Shown here: positions 1 through 6,842 of the stretch, one piece after another
Layout of the letters: every line of letters starts with the position of its first letter
Position numbering within the stretch: the stretch's first letter is position 1
Source: an uncultured Kordiimonas sp.
GTDB lineage: Bacteria > Pseudomonadota > Alphaproteobacteria > Sphingomonadales > Kordiimonadaceae
Assembly: GCA_947492375.1 (NCBI GenBank)
Contig: CANLMI010000001.1
Span: forward strand, 1,302,001 to 1,366,000
Reading direction: 5' to 3'
Length of the DNA: 64,000 nt
The notes under the pieces: model-generated
Told to the model about the DNA's origin: nothing
The model's input: the letters and a program-made list of their open reading frames with translations, nothing else
Database searches by the model: none
Made by a program: the position numbers and the translations under genes

Positions 1-570
1 ACCAAGCTCGGTATCAAGGTTCACTGGACAACGCCTTATTCGGGCCAATCAAAACCTATTGAGCGGGCCTTCCGTGATTTCTGTGAAGATATCGCAAAGG
101 ATCCTCGTTTCCACGGAGCCTATACGGGTAACAGTGTTGCCAACAAACCAGAGAACTATGGCTCATGCCTTGTTGAGTGGGATGATTTTGTAGCGATTGT
201 TACCGAGGGCATCCACGAACATAATGCCCGGGTTGCGGCATGTGACGATGCACAAGTGGCCTCAAGAAACCTCTCAAAAGCAGCTGATAACTTTGAGATA
301 AACCGGCGTACCGTTTTTTACAACGGTATTACCGATCAATATATCCTGGAAGTTGAAGGACTATGCTCTATCACTCACCAAACCGATCAGCTTGAATTAA
401 CATGCAAGGTCGGCAACAATCTCTATAAGAAACACTATCTAGGCCTGTCAGATAATGTCACTTATTTTTCTGAACAAATAGGCGTCGGTGAAAACGTTAG
501 CCCATTCCATTACCGCGTCACTTTTAAACCTAGTGTGATTATCCCCGATGTTGATTTGAGAACTGATTAG
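1..570 (+). CDS. Chimeric gene: MuA-type transposase core fused to phage beta-sandwich lipoprotein (5' end outside window)
   Basis: The frame is open from base 1 to the stop at 570, so the gene begins upstream. Codons 1-77 read as the end of a Mu/RVE DDE transposase core: the motif KPIERAF at codons 18-24 holds the third catalytic acid (Glu, bases 61-63) and EHNAR follows at about codon 73. The usual transposase C-terminal domains (strand-transfer beta domain, MuB contact) are absent. Instead, from V-A-A-C (bases 232-243) the protein continues as a small phage protein with SRNLSKAADNFEI and VFYNGITDQYILEVEG, which I recognise from phage lipoproteins often called beta-sandwich lipoprotein. The C of VAAC would be its lipobox cysteine. 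I infer a deletion that joined the transposase to the lipoprotein within its signal peptide. The transposase is almost certainly inactive and the lipoprotein has lost its export signal. Confidence 0.7.
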   Translation, partial: TKLGIKVHWTTPYSGQSKPIERAFRDFCEDIAKDPRFHGAYTGNSVANKPENYGSCLVEWDDFVAIVTEGIHEHNARVAACDDAQVASRNLSKAADNFEINRRTVFYNGITDQYILEVEGLCSITHQTDQLELTCKVGNNLYKKHYLGLSDNVTYFSEQIGVGENVSPFHYRVTFKPSVIIPDVDLRTD

Positions 571-579
571 GAGCGTCTC

Positions 580-684
580 ATGGACCCTTTGGAACATGTT
601 TTCTGGGCTGGTTACATTATGGGCATTGCTACGGTTCTGCTTTGCATTATCGGCTATCTGTATTGGGAGAGTCGTGAATGGTAA
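580..684 (+). CDS. Small single-pass membrane protein, phage
   Basis: A 34-residue frame starts at ATG 580, ten bases after the previous stop, with GGAGCG just upstream. It has one hydrophobic segment (about residues 10-28, rich in I, L, V, C, Y) and ends WESREW. Its last bases overlap the start of gemA at 678, as is typical in this phage block. Function unknown. It could be a small inner-membrane phage protein of the early region; I do not recognise a family. Confidence 0.45.
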   Translation: MDPLEHVFWAGYIMGIATVLLCIIGYLYWESREW

Positions 685-1394
685 AAGCTGCAAACTATAC
701 TGCGGCCGCGCGCCAGCAAGGTAAAACCCTTCGGCTCAAGATGCTTGCCGCCATCCATATTGCCAAGAAAGAGCTGGCTCTGGATGATGATACGTACCGC
801 GATCTTTTGGAAACCCGCTACAATAAACGATCGAGCGCGAAGCTATCGGTAAAGCAGCTGATGGATCTGATCGAGCATTTCAAAGGACTGGGCTTCAAGG
901 CGAAAAAGGCACCGCCAAAACGCGCCAAGGCTAAAAAGCTGGCTGATGATGACCTATCAGCGAAAATCCGCGCGCTCTGGATATCGCTGTATCATTTAGG
1001 TGTGGTCAGAGACCCTGCTGAGACGGCTTTAAGCGCGTTCGTGAAGCGCATGGCGCAGGTCGATGCGCTTCAATGGATGGACGGTGAAGACGCTTACAAG
1101 GTGATTGAAGCCCTCAAAGGAATGGCCACCCGCGAAGCGAACGTCAATTGGGGGCCATATCTCCATATGATGCAATCGATCCCTGCCGATCCGCGCAAGC
1201 GGGTTATCGAAGCCCAGGTGAATATGGTGACGGAAGGGATCAAGGCTGGCCATTGCAGCGCTGGCGATTTGATCGATGCCCTGGAGCCAATCGGCGGGCA
1301 GTTTTTCAGGCTTCAATCCTATAAACCGACGCCGCTTGATCAGGTGATTGAAAACCTCGGCAGGATTGTACGTGAGGTGAAAGGAAAAGCGTGA
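678..1394 (+). CDS. gemA: Mu-like gp16/GemA family regulatory protein (DUF1018)
   Basis: 238 residues. The N-terminal half matches the phage Mu gp16/GemA family: a short basic lead, then KMLAAIHIAKKELALDDDTYR and LSVKQLMDLIEHFKGLGF, a characteristic helical pair. A lysine/alanine-rich linker (about residues 74-95) leads to a second helical region of WISLYHLGVVRDP type. In Mu this is an early gene reported to affect host gene expression and DNA supercoiling. It overlaps the small membrane gene upstream (7 bases) and the mor-like gene downstream (ATG at 1391), so it is co-translated with both. Length is within the family's usual range when the C-terminal extension is present. Confidence 0.8.
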   Translation: MVKAANYTAAARQQGKTLRLKMLAAIHIAKKELALDDDTYRDLLETRYNKRSSAKLSVKQLMDLIEHFKGLGFKAKKAPPKRAKAKKLADDDLSAKIRALWISLYHLGVVRDPAETALSAFVKRMAQVDALQWMDGEDAYKVIEALKGMATREANVNWGPYLHMMQSIPADPRKRVIEAQVNMVTEGIKAGHCSAGDLIDALEPIGGQFFRLQSYKPTPLDQVIENLGRIVREVKGKA

Positions 1395-1780
1395 GCAATC
1401 TGCCTGACATACTACAGGAGATCGAGGATCTTGTCGGCCTGAGCGCAGCAATCGCTATTGCTGACGCCAAAGGCGGAACACGCGCGTATATTCCAGCGAA
1501 GATCAGTGATAACGGGCACTGGCTGGTAGCAACCGTTGGCCGCGAAAAAGCTGATAAAATCTGCGCGCATTTTGCCGTGAATGGTCAGGGCGACAGGCAT
1601 TTGATACCGATGGCTGGCAACCTTGCGACAGCACGAAAACATAACGCCATCAGGAAAATGGTTGACGAAAATACCCCAATTGACATTATAGCACGCACAG
1701 CCGGGTGTCATCGCCGTACCGTGTTTAGGGTCGCCTCCAAGGAACCGCAAACATTACCGCTATTTGATCAGGAGGGGTGA
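1391..1780 (+). CDS. mor: Mor-family transcription activator (middle/late gene activator)
   Basis: 129 residues. The N-terminal part begins LPDILQEIEDLVGLSAAIAIA, which matches the dimerisation part of the Mor/C activator family. The C-terminal part has a helix-turn-helix near residues 93-118 (DIIARTAGCHRRTVFRV). In Mu, Mor activates the middle promoter and the related C protein activates late promoters, including lysis genes. Here it is followed by an 18-bp palindrome over its own stop codon and then by endolysin and holin genes, which fits a role in switching on that segment. It overlaps gemA by 4 bases. Confidence 0.8.
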   Translation: MSNLPDILQEIEDLVGLSAAIAIADAKGGTRAYIPAKISDNGHWLVATVGREKADKICAHFAVNGQGDRHLIPMAGNLATARKHNAIRKMVDENTPIDIIARTAGCHRRTVFRVASKEPQTLPLFDQEG

Positions 1781-1792
1781 CACGTGTCACCC
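1775..1792. promoter_or_regulatory. Perfect 18-bp palindrome at the end of the mor-like gene
   Basis: The sequence GGGTGACACGTGTCACCC equals its own reverse complement. It contains the TGA stop codon of the mor-like gene (1778-1780) and is centred on CACGTG. It lies about 53 bases before the endolysin start. A dimeric activator such as Mor/C or a phage repressor could bind it; this is inference from symmetry and position only. Confidence 0.45.
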
Positions 1793-1821
1793 TTAAGAAC
1801 CTACAGCATCTCCCCTAGTTT

Positions 1822-1845
1822 AGCTCCATCAACGGAGCTTTTTTT
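1822..1845 (+). terminator. Hairpin with U-tract that also contains the endolysin Shine-Dalgarno
   Basis: AGCTCC (1822-1827) and GGAGCT (1834-1839) form a 6-bp stem with a 6-base loop, followed by seven T (1839-1845). This is the form of an intrinsic terminator. The 3' arm GGAG sits 8 bases before the endolysin ATG (1846) and is the only good ribosome binding site there, so the same hairpin would also hide the SD. Confidence 0.6.
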
Positions 1846-2418
1846 ATGCACAAAAACAATAGTATGCACCGGGACGATAAATTCATTTATGCGCTTGGCC
1901 AAACGCTCGCGCATGAAGGTGGCTTTGTTGATCACCCTTCTGATCCGGGCGGCGCAACCAAATATGGCATATCGCTTCGGTTCCTGCGCTCCCGGGGCGA
2001 AGATATCGGCGACCTTGACGGTGACGGCGATATCGACCAAAACGATATCAAGCTTCTCTCAAAAAACGAAGTGGCCTCGCTCTATTTCAATGAGTTCTGG
2101 GTCAAGCAAAGTTACGGCAAACTTCCGAAAGAGGTCGCCGCTCGCGCCTTTGATATGGCCGTCAATATGGGGCCCGTGCAAGCGAACAAAATTCTACAGC
2201 GGGCTGTTTGTGCTTTTCGGATCAAGATCGAAGTGGACGGCATTTTAGGCCTTCAGAGCGAAGGCGCTATCACAACAATCGAAAACCTATTTGGCAGCGA
2301 AGACCCTCTGATGGCCGTTATCCGCGCCGAGCATGCCGCCTTTTATCGGCGCTTAACCCACATCAAACCCCGTCTTAAACCCTTCTTGAAGGGCTGGCTC
2401 AGGAGGGCCTACGCATGA
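1846..2418 (+). CDS. Phage endolysin, glycoside hydrolase family 108 (N-acetylmuramidase)
   Basis: 190 residues. It cuts peptidoglycan for host lysis. The N-terminal GH108 domain shows the catalytic Glu in LAHEGGF (about residue 24), followed by HPSDPGGATKYGIS, the family signature. A run of acidic residues, DLDGDGDIDQND (about residues 59-70), looks like a calcium-binding EF-hand/dockerin loop inserted in the domain. The C-terminal part (VAARAFDMAVNMG, QRAV) fits the peptidoglycan-binding domain paired with GH108. No signal peptide is seen, so release would need the holin encoded next (4-base overlap). The ATG at 1846 is preferred over that at 1864 because GGAG lies 8 bases upstream of the former. 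Confidence 0.85.
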   Translation: MHKNNSMHRDDKFIYALGQTLAHEGGFVDHPSDPGGATKYGISLRFLRSRGEDIGDLDGDGDIDQNDIKLLSKNEVASLYFNEFWVKQSYGKLPKEVAARAFDMAVNMGPVQANKILQRAVCAFRIKIEVDGILGLQSEGAITTIENLFGSEDPLMAVIRAEHAAFYRRLTHIKPRLKPFLKGWLRRAYA

Positions 2419-3008
2419 GCTTATGGAAAGGCATTAAGAAAATTGTCGGCACCGCTGCCCCAATGTTGGGGCATGTACTTGGCGGACCGTTGGGCGGTAT
2501 GGGCGGTGAGCTGCTCGCCAATGCGCTCGGTGTTAATGCGACGCCGCAGGCAGTCGAGAAAGCCCTTCTTGCTGACCCAGATATGATCTTGAAGCTCAAG
2601 CAGATTGAGGCTGAACATAAGGGCGAGCTGGAACTCTTGTACGCTGAAAGCGTCAAACTTGAGGTTCAGGAACATCATAAAACCTACCGGACCGAACTGA
2701 TCAGCAATGACGCCTTTGTCCGTCGCTGGCGCCCAGCCTTTGGTTGGGCCTGTGTTCTATGTTTCATCATGCAGTTTCTTTTAATTCTTGTTGGTGGTCT
2801 GTACGCAATCTTCGTTGTTCCTGAACGCTCTGGTCAAATCTTTACTGGAATCTCAGAGGTTGTCAGTTCTCTCGTTGTGATTTGGACAATCGCTTTCTCG
2901 GTCCTCGGGATCAACATCACATCACGATCAAAGGATAAGCAGCTCGCTGCCGGACAAGCGCCTGATCCTGGTATCGTGCAATCAATTATGTCTAAAGTTT
3001 TGAGGTAA
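2415..3008 (+). CDS. Phage holin of the 3TM type
   Basis: 197 residues. A glycine-rich amphipathic N-terminus (residues 10-35) is followed by a charged coiled stretch (about 45-85) with QIEAEHKGELELLYAE. Then come FVRRWRPAFGWACVL and hydrophobic segments at about 105-135 and 140-165. The RPAFGW motif before the membrane segments is typical of the 3TM holin family in Mu-like prophages. It would make the membrane lesion that lets the GH108 endolysin reach the wall. It overlaps the endolysin by 4 bases. Confidence 0.75.
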   Translation: MSLWKGIKKIVGTAAPMLGHVLGGPLGGMGGELLANALGVNATPQAVEKALLADPDMILKLKQIEAEHKGELELLYAESVKLEVQEHHKTYRTELISNDAFVRRWRPAFGWACVLCFIMQFLLILVGGLYAIFVVPERSGQIFTGISEVVSSLVVIWTIAFSVLGINITSRSKDKQLAAGQAPDPGIVQSIMSKVLR

Positions 3009-3011
3009 AAG

Positions 3012-3359
3012 ATGGGGGAATATTTCAACATTGGTCTTGCGATCCTGACAGCGATTATCATACCCGCTGCCGGGTTTCTCTGGAACCGTTTCCAGAGCAA
3101 CAAGAAAGAGACGCTTGCCCTGATTAAGGAAGTTGATTGTGAAATCGATCAACTTGGATCTCGCGTCCAAAAGCTGGAGACCAAGATTGAGCACATGCCG
3201 AGCCAGCAAACCATGCATGATCTTAACCTGGCTATCTCGGACATGCGCGGTGATCTGAAGGCTATTACAGCAACAGTCGAGAGCAACGGTAATCAAACCA
3301 AAGCCAGTTCCGAGAGCATTAAATGGATCGAGAAATATCTGCGGGAGAACAAGCTATGA
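3012..3359 (+). CDS. DUF2730 family phage membrane/coiled-coil protein (Mu gp25-like)
   Basis: 115 residues. One N-terminal membrane segment (about residues 5-25) is followed by a long coiled coil with heptad-like leucines (residues 30-100). This is the architecture of DUF2730 proteins of Mu-like prophages, found right after the lysis genes and often regarded as spanin-like or lysis accessory proteins. The stop overlaps the next gene's ATG at 3356. Confidence 0.7.
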   Translation: MGEYFNIGLAILTAIIIPAAGFLWNRFQSNKKETLALIKEVDCEIDQLGSRVQKLETKIEHMPSQQTMHDLNLAISDMRGDLKAITATVESNGNQTKASSESIKWIEKYLRENKL

Positions 3360-3751
3360 AGTTTGATGATTTCATCATCAGTGTCTACCGCCTCGCCATC
3401 CTGCGGGTTTTGAAAACCATGCCAGGGCGTAAAGCCAATTGCCGGGTCATTCAACGCGGCCTCAGAGCGCGCGGTCATAATATTTCGCTTGATGTCGTGA
3501 AAACACAGGTTACCCTGAATGGTACGCTGTACCCGGAATATAAGGGCCGGGAGCAATCACTTGATGACCTGCATGAATTGGCGCTTACTGGCGAGGCTCA
3601 AATGGTGACGGCCGGCAACGGTGACATCCTCGGTAAATGGATTATTGTCAGACAGCGGATACGCCGCTCTAATCTGCTATCAAACGGGATGGGCCGTAAA
3701 ATCGAGTTCTCGGTCACCCTTAAATTTGCTGGCAAACGAGCACGATCATGA
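3356..3751 (+). CDS. Chimeric gene: Mu-type HTH protein N-terminus fused to P2 gpU tail protein C-terminus
   Basis: 131 residues from ATG 3356. Residues 1-46 (VYRLAILRVLKTMPGRKANC, RGHNISLDVVKT) match the N-terminal half of a small winged-helix protein (the VpaChn25_0724 type) that in Mu-like phages follows DUF2730 and precedes the terminase genes. From about residue 47 the sequence changes to the C-terminal two thirds of P2 gpU: VTLNGTLYPEYKG, SLDDLHELALTGEA, GRKIEFSVTLKF. The two halves belong to genes normally separated by the whole head and most of the tail cluster, so the junction near 3491-3512 is read as an in-frame deletion joint. Neither domain is complete. The overlaps with DUF2730 upstream and gpX downstream (ATG 3748) are kept. 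Confidence 0.75.
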   Translation: MKFDDFIISVYRLAILRVLKTMPGRKANCRVIQRGLRARGHNISLDVVKTQVTLNGTLYPEYKGREQSLDDLHELALTGEAQMVTAGNGDILGKWIIVRQRIRRSNLLSNGMGRKIEFSVTLKFAGKRARS

Positions 3752-3957
3752 GCAGGATTTATATAACAATAGAGGGAGACGTTCTCGATGCTATCTGCTT
3801 CCGGCATTACGGTTTCACGGACGGCGGCGTGATGGAAGCTGTATTGGAGGCCAACCCCCATATAACTGGCTTGGGAGCCGAGCTTCGAGCTGGCATTGAA
3901 ATTACCCTGATTGATTATGATCGACCCGTTGCAACCCTGATCGATATTTTATCATGA
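3748..3957 (+). CDS. Phage tail protein X (P2 gpX-like)
   Basis: 69 residues, the usual size of P2 gpX, a LysM-like tail protein thought to contact the other tail-completion proteins. Visible family features are GDVLDAICFRHYGF near the N-terminus and VLEANPHITGLGAELRAGIEITLI in the second half. It overlaps the gpU chimera by 4 bases and gpD by 4 bases, the order U-X-D seen in P2-type tails. Confidence 0.8.
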   Translation: MSRIYITIEGDVLDAICFRHYGFTDGGVMEAVLEANPHITGLGAELRAGIEITLIDYDRPVATLIDILS

Positions 3958-4925
3958 GCAGCAAAGCGAACTATAAAATCGAGTTTGATGGTACGGACAA
4001 AACAGACAGCATCAGGAAGCGGTTCGTTTCCCTGAAGATCGTTGATAACCCCGGCCATAAAAGCGACAAGGTGGAACTCAAAATATCGAACAAGGACCGG
4101 GGGTTTAAACTTCCACGCCAAGAGGCTGAAATAACGGTTTCGATGGGCCGTGTTGGTGATCAATTGTTCCCGCAAGGGGTTTTTACATTGGATGAAGTTC
4201 CCTTTGAAGGTCCAGCGAGAACGTTAACGCTGGTGGGGCATGCAGCCAATATGCGCCGCGGATTGAAGGAAGCTAAATCACGCCATTTCAGCAATATTAA
4301 TGCTGGTGACCTTGTGACCCGGATTGCAGGCGAACATGGCTTGCGCGCCGTGGTGTCAAAAGAACTGGAAACCTACACCTGGTCACATATTGACCAGAAC
4401 GCCGAATCAGACATGCATCTTTTAACGCGGCTTGCAGATGATATCGATGCGATCGCAAAACCCACGCGGAGAAGCCTGCTGTTCACCAGGCGCGGCCAGC
4501 AAAAATCGGCGTCTGGTCTTGACCTCCCTGTTATCGCGTTAAGCGCTAATGATGTATCAAATTGGCGTGGTAAATTAAACGAGCGACCAGTCTACAACAG
4601 TGTGGTGGCGAAGTATCAGGATACACAAAAGGCACAGCTCATCAGTATTATGGCCGGCAGCGATGCGCCCACCAAGGAACTGCAACAGATCTATCCAAAC
4701 GAAACCGAAGCACGTGAAGGGGCCGCCGCACATCTGAGGCGTTTGTCGCGCATATCCGGCGAGATCACGATCAATATGCTTGGCCGCGCCGATATATATT
4801 CTGAAAGCCCACTCGACCTGTCTGGCTTTGATCCAGACATCGATAAACGCTGGGTTATCCAGAATGTCACCAAGACGATTTCAAAGGGCTTTACAATGAG
4901 TTTTAAAGCTGAATTACCGAATTAA
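3954..4925 (+). CDS. Phage late control/tail protein D (P2 gpD-like)
   Basis: 323 residues, full length for the gpD family (baseplate hub side protein in P2-like tails, also called late control protein). Recognisable features are the N-terminal beta-rich part with DSIRKRFVSLKI and KVELKISNKDR, VSMGRVGDQLFPQGVFTLDEV, and a C-terminal QNVTKTISKGFTMSFKAELP ending. It overlaps gpX. The gene appears intact although the rest of the tail is gone, so it cannot serve a normal virion from this locus. Confidence 0.85.
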   Translation: MSSKANYKIEFDGTDKTDSIRKRFVSLKIVDNPGHKSDKVELKISNKDRGFKLPRQEAEITVSMGRVGDQLFPQGVFTLDEVPFEGPARTLTLVGHAANMRRGLKEAKSRHFSNINAGDLVTRIAGEHGLRAVVSKELETYTWSHIDQNAESDMHLLTRLADDIDAIAKPTRRSLLFTRRGQQKSASGLDLPVIALSANDVSNWRGKLNERPVYNSVVAKYQDTQKAQLISIMAGSDAPTKELQQIYPNETEAREGAAAHLRRLSRISGEITINMLGRADIYSESPLDLSGFDPDIDKRWVIQNVTKTISKGFTMSFKAELPN

Positions 4926-4938
4926 GGAGTTCCGAATT

Positions 4939-5214
4939 ATGGCTGTTTATGTTGACAAAGCAATGATCCCTTTCCGGCGAATGAAAATGAATCATATGAT
5001 TGCTGACACGTCTGAAGAGCTGCTCGAAATGGCGGATAAAATTGGTGTGGCCAGAAAGTGGATACAATACCAAGGAACTCCGAGTGAACATTTCGACATT
5101 TGCGCCTCTAAGCGGCTGCTTGCAATCAAAAACGGTGCTGAAGAAATCACATGGAAAAAGTGTGGCCAGATGATCGCAGAGAGGAAGAAAGCACATATTA
5201 AGAGTTGCTCATAA
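4939..5214 (+). CDS. DUF4031 domain protein, phage
   Basis: 91 residues. The pattern MAVYVDKAMIPFRRMKMNHMIADT, RKWIQYQGTPSEHFDICASKR and GAEEITWKK matches the DUF4031 family, common at the ends of phage and prophage clusters. Function unknown. It starts 13 bases after gpD with AAGGAG upstream and is the last phage gene before the presumed prophage end. Confidence 0.75.
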   Translation: MAVYVDKAMIPFRRMKMNHMIADTSEELLEMADKIGVARKWIQYQGTPSEHFDICASKRLLAIKNGAEEITWKKCGQMIAERKKAHIKSCS

Positions 5215-5515
5215 AGCGCTCAAATGCGTCTCATTTTCGTTTTAAGACATCTTACTGATAAAATTGAGATGGTTTTAAGACGCTAGATGATAATCGCGCT
5301 TCATTTCTGCTCTAAGTTTGATTGTAAAAGAGTCTAAGTTTGGTCGTCGCGCTACAACTGCGCAATAAGCGTATGTGTCAACAAATCCTCCTCACAGCCC
5401 TTGACAAGAAACCTAAATTATACAATATGTAACCTTAAGGTATCAAAATGATAAATACACAACTCAAAAAATATACACCTTTCAGGCATATATGAAATGA
5501 ATACTGGAGAGATAT
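5215..5515. repeat. Prophage right-end region with paired short repeats
   Basis: This gene-free stretch holds GTTTTAAGAC twice (5239-5248 and 5272-5281, 33 bases apart) and TCTAAGTTTG twice (5311-5320 and 5333-5342, 22 bases apart). Spacing by whole helical turns and position after the last phage gene recall the transposase-binding sites at the right end of Mu-like phages. The exact phage/host junction is not visible without the left end. The remaining bases to 5515 hold only the upstream region of the next gene. Confidence 0.35.
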
Positions 5516-5974
5516 ATGAGTACGTTTAACCGAGCCGAAGAGATAGAAAAAATTGCTAAAAGGTTTGCCTGGTTACTATTAATCCTTGCATTTTTATTCC
5601 TTAGTAATGCGATAGAGACATTGTTTCCGGACACAGTGGAACCATACATAGATTATTTTCAAAAACCCTGTGCATTACTGGTTCTTGTTATTGCAATACC
5701 TGTTATTCGTAGCAGTATATTGGTAAAGCGAACGGGCCCTTATAACATGTTTGAGGATGGGGGATACATCGGCGCCATGTTCCAAAGGGCGGCTGCAAAA
5801 GCTTTTATTTTCACCTATGCATTAACTGTGCTCTTCGCTGTACTAGACAATTTAGTATTAAATCATCTAACAGCAGAGAATTTTGCCTATATTGTGCTGA
5901 CATATTCATTGACCGCATTCAGCATAGCGTTCTTTGTTCTCACACAGGATTCTGATCATAATGATAGTGAATAA
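5516..5974 (+). CDS. DUF2975 family membrane protein
   Basis: 152 residues with four hydrophobic segments (about 18-38, 50-72, 95-118, 124-145). The arrangement fits DUF2975 membrane proteins, which are commonly encoded next to a small YozG-type XRE regulator, as here (6035). CTGGAGAG lies just before the ATG. Function unknown; the pair may form a small regulator/membrane-protein module. Confidence 0.6.
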   Translation: MSTFNRAEEIEKIAKRFAWLLLILAFLFLSNAIETLFPDTVEPYIDYFQKPCALLVLVIAIPVIRSSILVKRTGPYNMFEDGGYIGAMFQRAAAKAFIFTYALTVLFAVLDNLVLNHLTAENFAYIVLTYSLTAFSIAFFVLTQDSDHNDSE

Positions 5975-6034
5975 AAAGACACCTGTATCCAGCTTTCTCC
6001 AGCTAAGCAAACTGTTAGAGCACGGAGACTTTAG

Positions 6035-6253
6035 ATGAATAATGAGCTCGATAATCGCATCCGTGTTTACCGTGCGGAACACCGTATCAGCCAAAGTGAA
6101 CTGGCTGAAAAAATTGGTGTTACCCGCAAAACAATCAGCACGATTGAGGTTGGCAGGTTTGTTCCCTCTACTGTGATAGCTTTAAAACTTGCGCGTTTTT
6201 TCAACGCGCCTGTAGAGGATATCTTTCAACTTAAAGATCCATCAAACGACTAA
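6035..6253 (+). CDS. XRE-family helix-turn-helix regulator (YozG-like)
   Basis: 72 residues, almost entirely one HTH_3 domain: IRVYRAEHRISQSELAEKIGVTRKTISTIE is the HTH and is followed by FVPSTVIALKLARFFNAPVEDIF, the usual end of this family of short cytoplasmic regulators. It lies 60 bases after the DUF2975 gene and probably regulates that gene. ACGGAG precedes the ATG. Confidence 0.8.
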   Translation: MNNELDNRIRVYRAEHRISQSELAEKIGVTRKTISTIEVGRFVPSTVIALKLARFFNAPVEDIFQLKDPSND

Positions 6254-6307
6254 TCACCTATTTAACAGCCCACACAAAACAACCCTTTTAATACATTGAG
6301 ATAGATC

Positions 6308-6694
6308 ATGTTTTTAAATTTATGCACAGTCGGTGTAGCCTTATGTATGGCTTTTTCGCTTTATGCAGAAAACGCAGTGGCCGCTAAAAACACTGAACAA
6401 AAAACCAAAGAAATTACTATGGTAAACACCTTAATATCCAACTTAAAATACTTGATAGAAAATACCGAACTATATCCGCCATCATGGCAAACGCATATTT
6501 CACTTATGCAGGCTTATGCAAGCACCCAAAATATGAAAAAGCCCTCTCTGCTGCGAAAACTACGTGGCAAATTACAAAAGAACAGCAACACTCAGTTACG
6601 GAGGCACTTGATGATCAAACTCATCAACTCGAAGCGCTTATTAAACGAGCGCCTTGAAACCCAGTATATGCTAAAATGGCAGAGCCTACCTTGA
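6308..6694 (+). CDS. Hypothetical secreted protein, frame uncertain
   Basis: 128 residues with a possible signal peptide (residues 1-26, ending NAVAA). The C-terminal half is strongly basic and of unusual composition. From about 6491 another frame on the same strand reads sensibly for 58 codons (ATG 6491, containing YEKALSAAKTTWQITKEQQ, ending EALIKRAP before TGA), with the balanced composition of a soluble helical protein. One explanation is a frameshift, so that the signal peptide belongs with the second-frame sequence. I do not recognise a family in either reading. Confidence 0.35.
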   Translation: MFLNLCTVGVALCMAFSLYAENAVAAKNTEQKTKEITMVNTLISNLKYLIENTELYPPSWQTHISLMQAYASTQNMKKPSLLRKLRGKLQKNSNTQLRRHLMIKLINSKRLLNERLETQYMLKWQSLP

Positions 6695-6842
6695 TACAGT
6701 GAAGATTAAAGCAAGCCATTTTTTTATTCACATCGCCTCTTACTTCTGTAATGATAAATTTAATTCAGTCTTGGTTAATATAAAAACTGATAAATCTGGC
6801 CGACAGTTATAAACGTAAACAGACAAACAGGAGTGATATCTT

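Larger units (their letters stand above)
1..5345 (+). mobile_element. Mu-like prophage remnant (3' part) with P2-type tail genes
   Basis: The genes run in the order transposase end, lipoprotein, GemA, Mor, GH108 endolysin, holin, DUF2730, HTH protein, gpU, gpX, gpD, DUF4031. This is the order of Mu-like phages of alphaproteobacteria that carry a P2-type tail, except that MuB, terminase, portal, protease, capsid, sheath, tube, tape measure and baseplate genes are missing. Two chimeric genes mark the places where DNA was lost (about 228-240 and 3491-3512). All genes are on the + strand and mostly overlap by 4 bases. By eye this block is GC-richer than the rest of the window. The right end is placed only approximately, after repeated sites at 5239-5342; the left end lies before the window. 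Confidence 0.8.

Noticed and set aside
448-693. Minus-strand frame over the phage lipoprotein and small membrane gene
   Set aside because: Lies opposite real genes, no ribosome site and no recognisable motif.
1784-2248. Plus-strand frame overlapping the endolysin in another frame
   Set aside because: Covers the hairpin and endolysin; Ser/Lys-rich shadow translation without family features.
6752-6781. ECF-like promoter TGATAA-18-TAATAT before the DUF6134 gene
   Set aside because: The -35 lacks the CC of the expected TGATCC; in AT-rich DNA such a match is likely by chance.
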